Source: Humulus lupulus (lineage: Eukaryota > Streptophyta > Magnoliopsida > Rosales > Cannabaceae). Taken from it: a stretch of DNA of 64,000 nt. Below are positions 1 through 11,770 of the stretch, in pieces (positions within the stretch are counted from its first letter, which is position 1; every line of letters starts with the position of its first letter). Both the position numbers and the translations under genes were made by a program. The notes under the pieces are model-generated. The model saw nothing but the letters and a program-made list of their open reading frames with translations. It was not told where the DNA came from and made no database searches. The stretch is from positions 18,538,896-18,602,895 of the forward strand of contig NC_084802.1 of NCBI RefSeq assembly GCF_963169125.1, given 5' to 3'.

Positions 1-2364
1 CAAAGCACCCGTGAGCAGAAGCCCGGCAAGAAAACTCATATGCTCATGAACAGTCATATCAGGATATCAAATCATATCTGGCATGCCTAGCAAACATAGC
101 TTTATTCAAGCATGCAAATGAATTCAAACAATGTTGGGGTATCCAGGATAAGAAATCCTGCCCTTCTGATTGGATGACTATCAAGTCAATGCTGGATGAG
201 TGTTCAAGCAAGTCACTACGGGGCTCAGCACCCAAAGCCATGCATATGATGATCAAAATGATCATACAGAGCTTATAGCTCTGATCAGATGAGTGAATAT
301 CACTTTGAGGTTCTAGAAAACCATACTGAGTGACTGACAAGCAAGTCACTAACTTAAACAGAAGAGTGGCTGCTGGGTAAGCCACTAGCCTTAAACAGAT
401 GAGAGACTGGTGGGTAAGTCTCTAACTTAACAGATGAGTGACTAATGGGTAAGTCTCTAACTTAACAGATGAGTGACTGATGGGTAAGTCACACAAGCGC
501 TTATAATATTCATCGAACTTGAGGTCAGTCCAGCATTAATGCTCTTTGAGTCATCCAATGCAGATTGTCGATTAGATATAATCCTTATTGGCTTGCGTTA
601 CACACGCTAAGGTCGTCCTGACTTATGAGTCAGTACCATGTGACCAGTGCCCAGTACCACTGCCGAACCTGACTGATGAGTCACAGCTTCACAGTTGATA
701 CTAACACCTTTGTCAATTCTAACTAATGAGTCAGTACCATGCACAAGTAAGCATTGCTACCAAACATATATCATATGTCACACATCCAAAGATGGGGCAT
801 TCAACATGCTTACTTAACAATTGCGAGCATAATAATGATCATGCACAAACACAGAGACTCAAGCTCTGACCAATCTTATATTCATCATTCACGGTATGCC
901 CTAATCACATGTTTCTCGTGCATCACATGCATCACACTTAATCATCCAGCATGCCTCAATAATAATCATATACAAATGGGCAAGATTGCTAAGCATTCAA
1001 TATGCTATCAATGTTTACATTTAAACATCCAACATGCATCAAACTTAACCATGCATGTCACATATGGGGTGCAGTTTTCTTACCTTCGGTCCAAGCACAG
1101 GTTACCGACAAACGAGCCACAAGAACGATCCTGATCCCAAGCCTCTAGTGATAACCTAGTCACAACCACAAATGGTGATCCAATGAGTTCAAGCTCTAAA
1201 ACCAATCCTTGAATCAAAACTTAGCCTCCAAGACGTCAATCCTCACTAATCCGGGTAGTAGGAATGATCCCGAGGCCTAAAACCATGTTCTCGGGGTCAA
1301 AACATGCAAACGGGCTCAAAAGCCTGCCTGAGCCGCGGCCCCCAGCACAACCTGAAGCAAGTACCGCGACGCCTAACACCAAGGGCCGCGGCGCCCAGCA
1401 AGAACAAAACTGGAGCACCTGCTTCATCGAGCAAGGGCCGCGGCGCCCAAGAACAGGGTCGCGGCCCAACTTCGGGGCAGCCATTTTCCTTCGTTTTTAA
1501 CCTTTTATAACCTCCCAAAAACATATCCAAACATCTCCAAACTCAAAAACCAAAGTTCCCAAACATCCCCATCATCCAAAACCAACAAAACCCAAGTCTC
1601 AAATCACCCAAAAACTCATCAAAACACAAAGTCCAATTCAAGCTTAAAAACTTTAAAAACTTATAACTTAAAACTTGAATTACCTCTGATTGAGTTATTT
1701 TCAACTAAATCCTCCAGCTAATAAGCTTCTAATTTACCTTAGGATTTCTATGCCTCGATCCTCGCTTGAATCCGAGTCCTAGAACTCAAGATACCTTCGA
1801 AAACGCGATCGGGAGACGAAAAGGGAACTTTTAGGGAGAGAGAACGTACAAAACGTTCTTTTTATTTCTTAAAAAGGTTACTTCAAGATTAAGTAGCTTC
1901 CAATAAAACCTAGTGCTCGGGGTCCCGAAAACACCCCCGGGGACATTATAGTCAAAACTTCCAGAATTTCCCATTGATCTTATTAACTCCCAATTTATCA
2001 TCGAATATTAATTCTCATTACCCAATAACCCGATAATGCTCTAAATACCCCTTGACTTACTCCAAGTCAAGCTTAAATCCCGTTGTGACTTTCCCACTAG
2101 CTTACCTCCTAGGATCGTCTTGTACTGGGTAACCCTAGCATAACCAAATAATAACAAAGCACCACGCCCATTTCACATATATGCCAAAAATGTCCGAAAT
2201 GGCCAAAATATGAAAATCACCCAATTAATCACAAATGGGTTCACGTGCATATTTAATACACCTAAACATGCATATTATCATTAAATGACATAATAAATCA
2301 ATTATGGCCCTCCCGGCCTCCTAATCAAGGTCCTAAACCTTATTAGGAAATTTGGGGCATTACA
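1..2364 (-). mobile_element. Chromovirus-type LTR, cut by window edge
   Basis: Read on the minus strand, this begins at 2364 with TGTAATGCCCCAAATTTCC, followed by a 'TAATAAGG...AGGACCTTGATTAG' block. The same start recurs in the LTRs at 8756 (minus) and 13417 (plus). It matches the roughly 2.3-kb LTR family that flanks the Tekay-like chromovirus pol in this window. Its interior holds the family's G+C-rich block (1320-1490) and, near the left edge, a stretch resembling the 3' part of the LTR fragment at 37011-38209. TAACT (2365-2369) is the candidate target-site duplication; the partner would be off-window. Whether this is a solo LTR or the 5' LTR of a full element cannot be told. Open frames inside it are not credible genes. 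Confidence 0.75.
358..500. repeat. 35-37 bp tandem repeat inside LTR, about 4 copies
   Basis: The phrase 'ACAGATGAG..GACT...GGGTAAGTC' recurs with starts near 359, 395, 432 and 467, a spacing of 35-37 bp. It lies in the part of the LTR where the related fragment at 37520-37720 has a 40-bp array of different sequence. Tandem amplification in this LTR zone therefore appears to be a family habit. Confidence 0.75.
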
Positions 2365-4348
2365 TAACTACTATTTTTGGATATATACATAAAATAATAG
2401 AACTTTATTTACTAATACATAGAAAATCCAAAAATACAGGATCCCATTATTTATACATAAAATCATAAAGAAAAAAACCCTTTATTTAAATATTCAAGTA
2501 CTAGATGCAGAAATCATACAGACATAATTAAAAGACTCAAAATATTCACGTCATCCTCGATCGATCCTATCGGTTCATTCCTTAAGTTCCTCGCCCAATA
2601 CACAAGCCAAAACTACCTCAAATCTGTCTTACCTTCCATGTTCATTTACCTGCACAATCTAAATAAAAAGGAATGAGCCTAGCTAATGCCCAGTAAGGAA
2701 AAACTACTAACACATAAAACATAAAAATGGACTACAATATTAATGGTCATTAACTCATTATCGTAGTATGTGATAAAAACCGTTATAGGCTTCTTACTAC
2801 TATTTTAGAGGTAGGTTTAGACATAACTATAGTTTACGATAATGATAAAAAAAATCTCGACATTTGCTATCTAAGAAACCATATTTCCCAAGCGACTAAA
2901 AGACATAAAAAACATACAAACAAACACATAATACATAAAATCTAACTTATTTTCCTTACCTTGAGTGTGGAGAGAAAAAGAAAGAGAAGAGATTGTTTGA
3001 TATAGAAAATGTCCAATCAACCTTAAATACAACATAAGATATTTATATTAGAGCCTTATAATAAAACTATACTTTCAAGAATTTTCTAAACCTCATAAAG
3101 TCTTACCTTCAACCTAGAACCAAAATGATGAAATCTCGAGTCTTCTCTCTAATGTATATCTTCAACAACAACACCAAGAGTTATGATACTTAGGTAGATT
3201 TTTGCTATATGTTGGCTTGATGGGGTTCAATATTTCGACTATAATATGGTTTAGAAAGACAATAGTGTTTAAGGCAAAACAAAGAAAATAGAATAAGAAG
3301 ATTCTGAGCACTATAAGGACTAGTATTTCGGTTATGACTATGTAGAGTGTTTATGGAAAAATGGAGAGAGCTTTTGGGACTATGGATTTCAAAATTATGA
3401 GAGGTTTTTTAGAGCTTTTGAGTGTGAGAAATGGTGAAGGGTAAGTCTTTACTTATAGGCTTCAAACCCCAACTCCCTTCCTTGATTTTCTCCACACTAT
3501 TCAACTTAAATTTTAAAAATCAAACCTTCCCTCCACTATATGGTTTTGGCCAGCCTAGTCCTACTCCCTTATTGCTGCTACATTATCTCCAAGTATGCCA
3601 CATAGTCTCCAAATGGTTCAAACTTTAGTCAAAGTCCAAACTACTATCCTATATCTCGTAACTCTGACCCTTCTGTAGTAAAATTAATGTAACTAGAGTT
3701 GTAGGAGTTATATTTAGGCCATTTTTATACCTTGGAAAGTTAATTAAATTATCTACAACTTTGTAGAAATACTATTTTTCCAAAATCATAATATAACTGG
3801 GTCAAAACTAGGTTCAAAGTTACATCACCCTAAAGTTACGAAAACTTCAATTACTTATCTAACTATTAGTTCAACCTTCACACTACTATCTCTACTTAGT
3901 TATTTGACTAATTGAATTAAATCTTTTAAATTCTCATTTATATAACTCTTCTTGACACATAGTCACTTAATTCAAATAGATCTAATCTTGCCTATCTTTA
4001 AAATTTAAAACTAGTCAAATCCTTTCTATTTTTGTGCCAAACATAAGCCTAAGCTATTTTGGTTTTCATTTTTATTCTAATACTTGGACATAGTTTAATG
4101 CCACATGTTCACTTCTTAATACATCAAATAACATGTGCATTTAATACTTAATAAAATTATACACTAATTCAATCATATTCTAAAATATTTATAATTACCC
4201 AAACTATAATTATTTCTAAGTCACAAAATCATAACTTAAATAATTTAAACTTAAAGCAATTTTTATTCCACAACTCAAGTCATAACTAAATCTAACCTAA
4301 GATCATATTTAAGGAGCTTATAAGAAAATAATAACCTTGGTTATTACA
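2365..4348 (-). mobile_element. Older LTR-like insertion, minus orientation (probable)
   Basis: The right end reads, on the minus strand, TGTAATAACCAAGG, a typical start for this kind of plant LTR. It abuts FAR1/MULE-type coding sequence exactly at 4349, as expected for an insertion into that gene. No protein-coding frame in it is convincing. The 3' end of the LTR is not recognisable; the LTR at 1-2364 may have inserted into this one. Candidate target duplication ACAAG (4349-4353). This covers about 2 kb of otherwise featureless A+T-rich DNA. Confidence 0.4.
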
Positions 4349-5385
4349 ACAAGAGGCGTATATGGGCAGAAACCTACCTCCACGGTCAGTTTGTTGCTGG
4401 CATGAGAACAACACAACGATGTGAATCCATGAACTTTTGCCTTAAAAAATTCTTGTTGAAAAGATACAACCTACAAGAGTTTGTTAAAGCAATATACCTG
4501 GCAGTTACAAAGAAGAGGCACATCGAGAGGCAACATGACTACACGAGCAAGCACACACTCCCCCAACTCTCAAACCAAACAGATGCACTAAGGATCTACG
4601 ATGAACAGTGTTCCAAATGCTACGCTCAGGAAATGTACCGCAAATTAGAATCAGAAATAAAAAGAGAAAATTGATATTTGATCAGCATTCATGAAGACAA
4701 TACAAACAGCACCACCTTTTGTATCAAAAATTTTAGAGACGGCCAGATGAGGTACAAAGTCACGTGTACACTAAGCACAAACCACTTCGAATGCAGTTGC
4801 TTATTCTATGAGACCAATGGATACATGTGCAAGCATATTTGGGCAATCATGCAGTCTTGTTGTTTGAGAAGAATTCCAAATTCACTTCTCCTGAAAAGGT
4901 GGGGTATGGAAACTAAATCCCAACCAAATGAGATGGAGATAAGCCAACCATTATAAGAACAAACCATGCAATGTAAAATATCAAGATTTGGTGCTCTAAA
5001 TTCAAATATCACAATGATGAGTTTCTACACCTCCAAATCACCGTCATACTTTAACACAACAAATGAAGAAATAACTTGTCTAACAACCATTTTCAAGGAA
5101 GGGTTTGAGATCAAAGGACAACCAGATAGTGCAAACACTACATGTTCATATTGAGACAATCCCAACATAATGCAAGACCCAATATGGGTTAGAATGAAAG
5201 GGCAGGGAAATTCAGGGATGGCAGACAAGGGAATCCAACTGACGGATCGAGGTTCAGACTAAGGGCATGTGGAGTTTGTGGTGCACTTGGTCATAATAGT
5301 CGAACTTGCCTCAATCGTGGCACATCAATTTCTAGGGGAAAAGGAGCAAGCAAAAATACTCTCAATGTAGATCACTGCAATTAGG
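4349..5385 (+). pseudogene. FAR1/MULE-type transposase C-terminal part, broken
   Basis: Residues readable from 4351 include WAETYLHGQF, then AGMRTTQRCESMN, a hallmark of the FAR1/FHY3 family and related Mutator-like transposases. An in-frame TGA lies at 4672-4674 and the same frame resumes at once. A SWIM zinc finger follows near 4794-4845 (pattern C-x-C ... C-x-H, with FECSCLFYETNGYMCKHIW). In another frame, around 5268-5310, there is a CCHC knuckle (CGVCGALGHNSRTC). The family binds DNA and acts as transposase or, when domesticated, as a transcription factor. The 5' part is missing, cut off by the LTR insertion ending at 4348. With a stop, at least one frameshift and no 5' half, this is a dead transposon gene. 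Confidence 0.8.
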
Positions 5386-6448
5386 GAATGAAGATATGGG
5401 AGGCGATAGTGAGATGCCTTACTCAACACAAGAGTCTTTTGGGAATGATTATGATCATCACATGTAGTTCCAAAACCTAGGTCAAACATGTAATGAACCA
5501 TTATGTACTTATTGTTGGGAATATATGACTTTACTCTTGGAAAATCAACAATTAATAATGGGACTATTTAAATGCTAAGTAAGAACCTTATTCAAAGTAT
5601 GAATATTAATCTTGATAATCAAAGAAATATGTTCATGATATGAATGTCAATCTTGAATATAAGAAACTAAATGATTAAATGATGACAAGATGAACTTAGA
5701 AATATTTAATCATTATCAATTCTAACAATGAACACTCAATAGAGTAACATAAAACAAAGTTAGGGTTAGATAGATATAACCTTTGATTTAGAGCAACTTG
5801 GATCTTCAAACTTGGGGAACTTCTAAGGCTTATACACAATAATAATATTGTTGCCCAAAATCTCTATTACAAGTCTTCTCTTATTGTTTGAAGCTTCAAC
5901 TAAGTAGAATGAGATTTGAGATTTAACAAGCAATAAACTCATGTAAGTCAAGCAAAGCTTGTTGAGTTTCTTGGAGAAAATTGTGGTCTTTGAAAGCTAG
6001 AGAGAGAGAGAGACAAAGGTTAGAGAGAGTCTAAAAGTGTGATCAAGGCTTTACAACTCCAATAACCCATATTTATAGTGTGGACATCATCATCAATATA
6101 ACCAATAGGATTAGAGAATTTAAAACACATCATTTGGAGCATTTTACGTAAATTGTACGGACACCCGTAACAGCCCAGGTGGCGCGCTACCTGGCACTAG
6201 GTGATGCATCACCTGGTCTATCTTAGCTAGGTCACCTCCTAGGAGGCGACATCGTAGATGCCTCTGATTTGGCACTCCAAGACTTGTCTCAAAACACCTC
6301 CAAATGCTCCAAAAAAATTTTGGAAATTTTTGGATACTTCATTGTATCACTTTAAACCCATAAAAGTCACATTTAGATGTCTTCTACACAATCTCATGTT
6401 TTCACTTCTCCTTAACTGAAAACTGCTAAGTGTTTTGCACATCAACGT
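5386..6448. other. Non-coding A+T-rich stretch left of solo LTR
   Basis: No credible coding frame. TGTTGGGAATATAT at about 5513 resembles the start of a Copia-type LTR, and a short GA-rich run occurs near 6000-6030, but no matching end was found. The solo LTR at 6454 interrupts this DNA, so sequence to its right (8762 onward) was originally continuous with it. Confidence 0.4.
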
Positions 6449-6453
6449 GTAAA
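6449..6453. repeat. Target-site duplication GTAAA, left copy
   Basis: Exact 5-bp match to 8757-8761, flanking the solo LTR. Five bases is the usual duplication length for Ty3/gypsy integrases. Confidence 0.88.
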
Positions 6454-8756
6454 TGAAACGCCCTGGTTACCCCAGAACAGTTACGGTGAACCAGAAATTT
6501 AACTCGCTACCCGAGTTCTTTGGTTAAAAACGTGCTTCTAGGTATTATTAACAGGCTAAGGTGGAAAACCAATCAAAAGGAAAGGATATATTTTATTTAA
6601 AGCATAAAACTGTTCATGGGCCCATAAAAAAATATTTACAAGTTATTTACAACTCAAAATGGTCATTACTGTTTAAATTTACAACCCGCCGACCTAAGCG
6701 GCAAAAATAGGGTAAACCCCCTAGTTCTTCTAGGAACTCCTTGGCTGTGGTGGTCAAGTGGCTACATATGTACATAGCACCACCTAAGCTCTCCACTCAA
6801 GGTTGGGTGAGCTTTTCTTTCCCTTTACCTGCACCACATAGAACCCATGAGCCAAAGCCCAGAAAGAAAACACAATATAGCATGAATATAATATCAACAA
6901 TGATCATAATAATCATTCAGGACTTTTAGTCCAAACAGATGAGTGACAGTTGCAAAAGTCACTAAGGTGGGTTCCGTTCCCTCTAGCCATGTGACGATAG
7001 GGTCACCGAGGCTTTAAGAATAAGTGATCCTTTCACTAGCTTAAATAGGATAGGTGTTTGATGACTAGTCACCAACATAGCCTACCTCATGGCCATAGAG
7101 TTAACCATGGGATTCCACTCCCTAGCCACGTGACAAGCTGTCACCTAGGCCTTTGGCCCTGGCTCTGAGTAACTAGTCCTAGACTAGTCAAGCGCTTATA
7201 AGTTTCATCGACCTTAGGGTCAGTCCAGCATTAATTACCTAGAGTCATTCAACACTAATATCGATTAGATCTAATCTTTCATCGACCCTGCGTTCTAGAC
7301 GCTTATGCCGTTTCTAACTCTCAGGTCAATAATATGCGACCAATGTCGTCCCTGACTAATCAGTGCCATACACAAGTAAGCAAGCTCTGCTAAGCATTTA
7401 ATATGCAATCAATGTCCACATTTATCAACCAACATGCCTCAGCAACAATCATGCATGTCATATACACAGGGTGCAGTTTTCCTACCTCTGATTCGAGTGA
7501 GAATGAATAAAAGAACGATCCTTGAGAACGATCTGACTTTTAGTCCTTTAGCGGTCACCTAGTCATAACCAAATATGGGACACCATCAATAAAATGAATA
7601 ACAAAGGTTCCCAAACCAAGATCTAGCCTCCGGGACATCAATCCCCATTAATTCGGGTAGTAGGAACAATCCCGAGGCCTAAAACCAAGTTCCTGAGGTC
7701 AAAACACTCAAACAGGCTCAAAACTACCCAAGAGTCGTGGCCCTAGCACCTTGAGCCGTGGCCCCCAGCCACAACAGGAGCAAGGGCTGTGGCGCCCCCT
7801 ACTCAGGGTTGCGGCGCCCAGCAAGGCCAAAACCTCCCCAGTTGCTTCTTCGAGCTTGGGCCGCGGCCCCCCACCCAAAACCAGCCAAAACTCCATCTCC
7901 TTCATCCCAAACCCTCCAAAAACACACCTAAACACTTCCAAATCCAAAAATCAAAGTTCCCAAAATTCCCAATGTTCCAAAACCATCAAATCTCGAGGCT
8001 CAAACGAACCAAAAACTTGATGATTCACAAAATCCAATTCGAAGCTTAGAAACTCTAAAAACTCAAAACTTAAAACTTAGATTACCTTTGATTGGGTTGT
8101 TTCTCATCAAATCCTTCGGTCAAGAAGTTTCTAATCTTTCCTAGGATCGTTATGCCTCAATCCTCGCTTGATTCCGACTCCTAGAACTCAAGATTTCTTC
8201 GAAAATGCCTCGAACGGTAAAAGTAACTAACGGGAAGAGAGAAAGTATTTTTCTAATGTACGGTTCTATCTGACAAGCTACTTCAAGCTTAAGTAACCTC
8301 AAACAAAACCTAATGCTCGGGGTCCCGAAAACACCCCCGGGGATATTATAGTCAAAACTTCCAGAATTTCCTCCGGATCTCAATAACTCCCAATTTATCA
8401 TCAAATAACATTCTCATTACTCAATATCCCAATAAAAGACCCCGCTATGACAGAACTGCTAATTCACATTATAAGACCGTCTCATGCCGAATAGCTCGAA
8501 TATATATCCATAATAATGGGATCTCATCCATAATTCACAATATGCACCAAAATACACAAATATGCCCTCAACGGGACAAATTACCAAAACACCCTAATAA
8601 TCAAATGTGGACCCACATGCATGCATATAACATCATATTACAATATAATTCACATAAACATGCATATTATCAGTTAATGGCATAATTAAACAATCATGGC
8701 CCTCCCGGCATACTAATCCAGCCATTAAACCGCATTAGGGATTTTGAGGCATTACA
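6454..8756 (-). mobile_element. Solo LTR of chromovirus family with perfect TSD
   Basis: The element starts TGAAACGCCC (6454) and ends GGCATTACA (8756) on the plus strand, so it has TG...CA termini. It is flanked on both sides by the 5-bp duplication GTAAA (6449-6453 and 8757-8761). Length is 2,303 bp. It is related to the LTRs at 1-2364, 13417-17282 and 37011-38209, and shares their G+C-rich 'gccgcggcgcc' block (7735-7875). No internal region remains, so it is the product of LTR-LTR recombination. Open frames inside it have no recognisable domains. Confidence 0.9.
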
Positions 8757-8761
8757 GTAAA
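8757..8761. repeat. Target-site duplication GTAAA, right copy
   Basis: Partner of 6449-6453. Removing 6454-8761 would restore the empty site. Confidence 0.88.
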
Positions 8762-8999
8762 CATCTTAACCATTATATTTAACCAAACTCAACACTTATT
8801 ACTCATACTGTATTAGGTCTTAATTGACTAATTATGGACTTCATTTGTGCTACCAATTATGATTTTTATCTATCTAATTACTTTTAAGTTTATTTATATA
8901 TATCTAACCAACAACATAATACAATATTCCCTATATTAAATTATTTTTTCAAATAACCATTATTTACACATCAATTATAGTTTTATTGTCTCAGTTACT

Positions 9000-9667
9000 A
9001 TGGATCCTTCAACATCAATGAGATCATGTATACAAGATCCAGAAAACATACAAGTTCAAGAAAGGGCATATAATGAAGGGTTCTTCCTTCCTAGTGGTCT
9101 TCAGCCACCAACCAACATGCATGAAAGATGTTACTACAATCGAGATTATTTTGACAGTGCCTCAACTACTTTCGCAACAATTATGAAATCAAGATAGCAA
9201 GAAGCAATGCTGACATATAAAGACGAAACATGCAAAATTGTTTCCTATGAACAGAACAAGGTATTTCATCGTCAAAAAATTTCAAGTTAAGAAAATAATT
9301 CAAAGTATTTAATTGTTATTTTTGGTAACAGGTGCAAAAACTATTCTACCCTTCAAAACAATTCAAATCATGTTCTTGGACCAAGTGTTGGGAGGTAGAG
9401 GCGGTAGAAAGTGACAACAGACCTAACACTTATTTAGTGGCATCTTCATGCAATTTTCTAGAGACCGCAACATTCTTCTCTTGGGAAGTAGGTACTACTG
9501 AGTTCAAGGCAGAAATAATCCACCAACGGGACAATCTGATTCTACCACGCCAAGCATGCACTAGCCACTACAATGCCCTAATGCAAAACAGAATGTTTTA
9601 CGGGGTTGGTGGTAGATTAACTATAAATTTGTATGACATTATGAATGGAGAGATGAGTTTGCAATGA
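9000..9667 (+). pseudogene. Unrecognised two-exon gene, broken
   Basis: A first exon opens with ATG at 9000 and stays in frame to a TAG at 9195-9197. Translation continues sensibly to an AAG|GTATTT donor at about 9260. A short intron ends in TTTTGGTAACAG at 9331, and a second exon runs from 9332 to a TGA at 9665-9667, after which the frame degrades. The second exon encodes about 111 residues (WEVEAVESDN..., FFSWEVGTTEF, LILPRQACTSHY). The order of a beta-rich stretch, 'LPRQA' and '..INLYDIMNGE' faintly recalls a plant B3 DNA-binding domain, but this is weak. No promoter is evident. The neighbours are transposons, so it may be a transposon-carried gene rather than a host gene. Confidence 0.4.
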
Positions 9668-10726
9668 CATCTAGCTCAACCTTTGTAGAATAGTCGCTTC
9701 TCAAATTTTATACATTGGCGCAACATTCATATGGTCTTCGCCACAGGAAGGAGGGATGTAATAGTCTGAGATTTGAACCACCCCAAAGTGTGTACTCTCA
9801 ACAGGAGTTGAAGTTGGAGATATCGTGGCCACTCATGTCAGACACCAAGAGGGTGATATCAAATTGCATGATTATTATAGGTAAGTTAATATAATCTAAT
9901 TAAATCACATTCATATTACCTAATATACCATGTGCATATTTAAAATTAATCAAAACTCACTTTATGCAAATTTTTGAATAAATATAGGCAGATAAATGCA
10001 AGTGGGATTGATGGGGTATAGTGCACAAATTATGTCTGTCCTATATGTTTTTGATCTCCGATCATGCATCACTCGTCAAATACACCTATCCAATTATATT
10101 TCTATCATGAAGTGCGTTCACTACAATTAGGACATTGTTGTCATAGGATATGAAACTGAGGTGAGTACCACCTCCGGTAACTAGGTTCAAATGAAGGAGG
10201 ATCATGTAGTGATTGTCTGAATTAGAACACTAACTGCAATGAAATATTATAAATTGACAGTTCAAAGAAACAATATCTACAACACAGGGATCTCAAGTGT
10301 TCATTACACCAATGGTAAGGTCTTCGTTGTTGATAAGGTAGGAATCTATGTTCTCTATGAGGATATGAGAGATACACTAAACTTGATGACGAAAATTGGA
10401 CATTCATAAGCGAAAAAGTAAGCAAATGCGACCTTTTTGAAAGTGAACTCCTTTTTTCATCTAATATTTCACCAAGTGACCTTACATGATTGTAACGTCA
10501 GCAGATGCCCAACCATTTTGGTTATGCACATGACTTTACTCAATACGTCAGTTGAGATCAGCAATAACAATTTCAACTCCATGGATCCCTATTACATAAA
10601 ATACTACCATGCACTACTTTGTTATTATTTTCCTTTAATTACTAGACAATTTCTCATTGTTTCTTGAACAAGATGCGAGTTATGGGTGTTATTCAAACTT
10701 AATTATATATTTACTATAAAAATTGA
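9668..10726. other. Intergenic stretch, nothing recognised
   Basis: A+T-rich DNA following the broken two-exon gene. Short open frames near 10222-10425 (minus) and 10437-10667 (plus) show no domain, splice context or codon pattern that I recognise. It ends at the LTR-like start TGTCCAAAATTACC at about 10730. Confidence 0.4.
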
Positions 10727-10729
10727 ATG

Positions 10730-11770
10730 TCCAAAATTACCTAATAAGGCTTAGGGCCTTGATAAGAGGGTCAGAATGGAAAATTATGGAAAATTACTTG
10801 AATACGTGTGATTTAATAATGGAATATATATTTATGTGATATATATGTGTATCATTATATGATTACGTGAGTTATATTATAATATGACTAGATATGCATG
10901 TGTTATGTGTATTAAATATGCATGTGGGGCCCGTTTCTTATTAGAAAGGCAATTTTTCGTAATTTGGACAGTTATGGGTATATTTGGAATATATGTGCAT
11001 ATATGTGATATATGTGTGAGATCACATTATTATGTGGATATATTTGGGTTACTCGACACGATGCGACCCAAGGGAGCAAGTTAGCGAGAAAGTCAACAAT
11101 GGGACCAAATACCTAACTCAAGGTGAGTTAAGGGGTATTTTGGGTATTTAGCACATTACCAGAAATTATCAAGTAATGGGAAGTTGATTAGTAACTATTT
11201 GAGGATATATTCAGAGTTAGTGAGATTAGGAAGGAATTCTGGGAATTTTGACCATTTTACCCTCGGGAACGTTTTTGGTACCCCGAGCCTCGGGATTTAC
11301 TTAGAGTTACTTGAACTCTAAGTAACCTCACAAAAACACTCTCAGTAGCATCTTTCTCTCTCTCACTCTCTTTTCCGCCCAACCGTTCTCTCTCTCTCTC
11401 TCTCTATTTTTGTTGTGGAATTCTTGGGGAAAAACCAAGGGAATTCAAGGCTAAGGAGCTTAGAATTTAAAGCTTGAGTCTAGGGCTGGATTGGTTGCAA
11501 CTAGGAGGTCATTACACACAGCGAAGGTTACCGCTAGGAGCTCGGAACCGAGATCGTGCTCGAGGGTCGTTCTTATTATGTATTGCACTCAGACCTGAGG
11601 TAAGAAAATTCCATCAAATACGTGATATATGTGATTAGGGCTTGGCCCGGTTGTTAAATACAATTATGAATAGGGCTCGAGCCCCTTAGAATGAACATGA
11701 TTAATATTATGATTGTGCTCGGTGATTAAGCGTACTTGAATGTTGTGTATCTGGATAGTTGTTCAATGAT
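10730..11770 (+). mobile_element. Chromovirus LTR fragment, plus orientation
   Basis: It begins TGTCCAAAATTACCTAATAAGG, close to the LTR starts at 13417 and (minus) 2364. It contains a CT-rich run near 11355-11405 and the phrase 'gacctgaggtaagaaaatt'. The stretch 11613-11770 is nearly identical to the LTR fragment starting near 37017. It then jumps directly into pol sequence (RNase H end) at about 11771, so the rest of the LTR, the leader, gag, protease and reverse transcriptase are missing. Over the shared part it differs clearly from the 3' LTR at 13417, so the two may not be a matched pair. Confidence 0.75.

Noticed and set aside
754..1530. Several open frames of 68-126 codons on both strands
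   Set aside because: They lie inside a chromovirus-type LTR, overlap each other in several frames, and reflect its G+C-rich block; no domain or splice context.
7708..8404. Open frames of 79-89 codons around the G+C-rich block
   Set aside because: Inside the solo LTR 6454-8756; low-complexity Pro/Gly composition, no homology recognised.
10884..11084. 66-codon frame rich in Cys and Tyr
   Set aside because: Within the LTR fragment 10730-11770; translated 'tatgtg' repeats, no signal peptide or family match.
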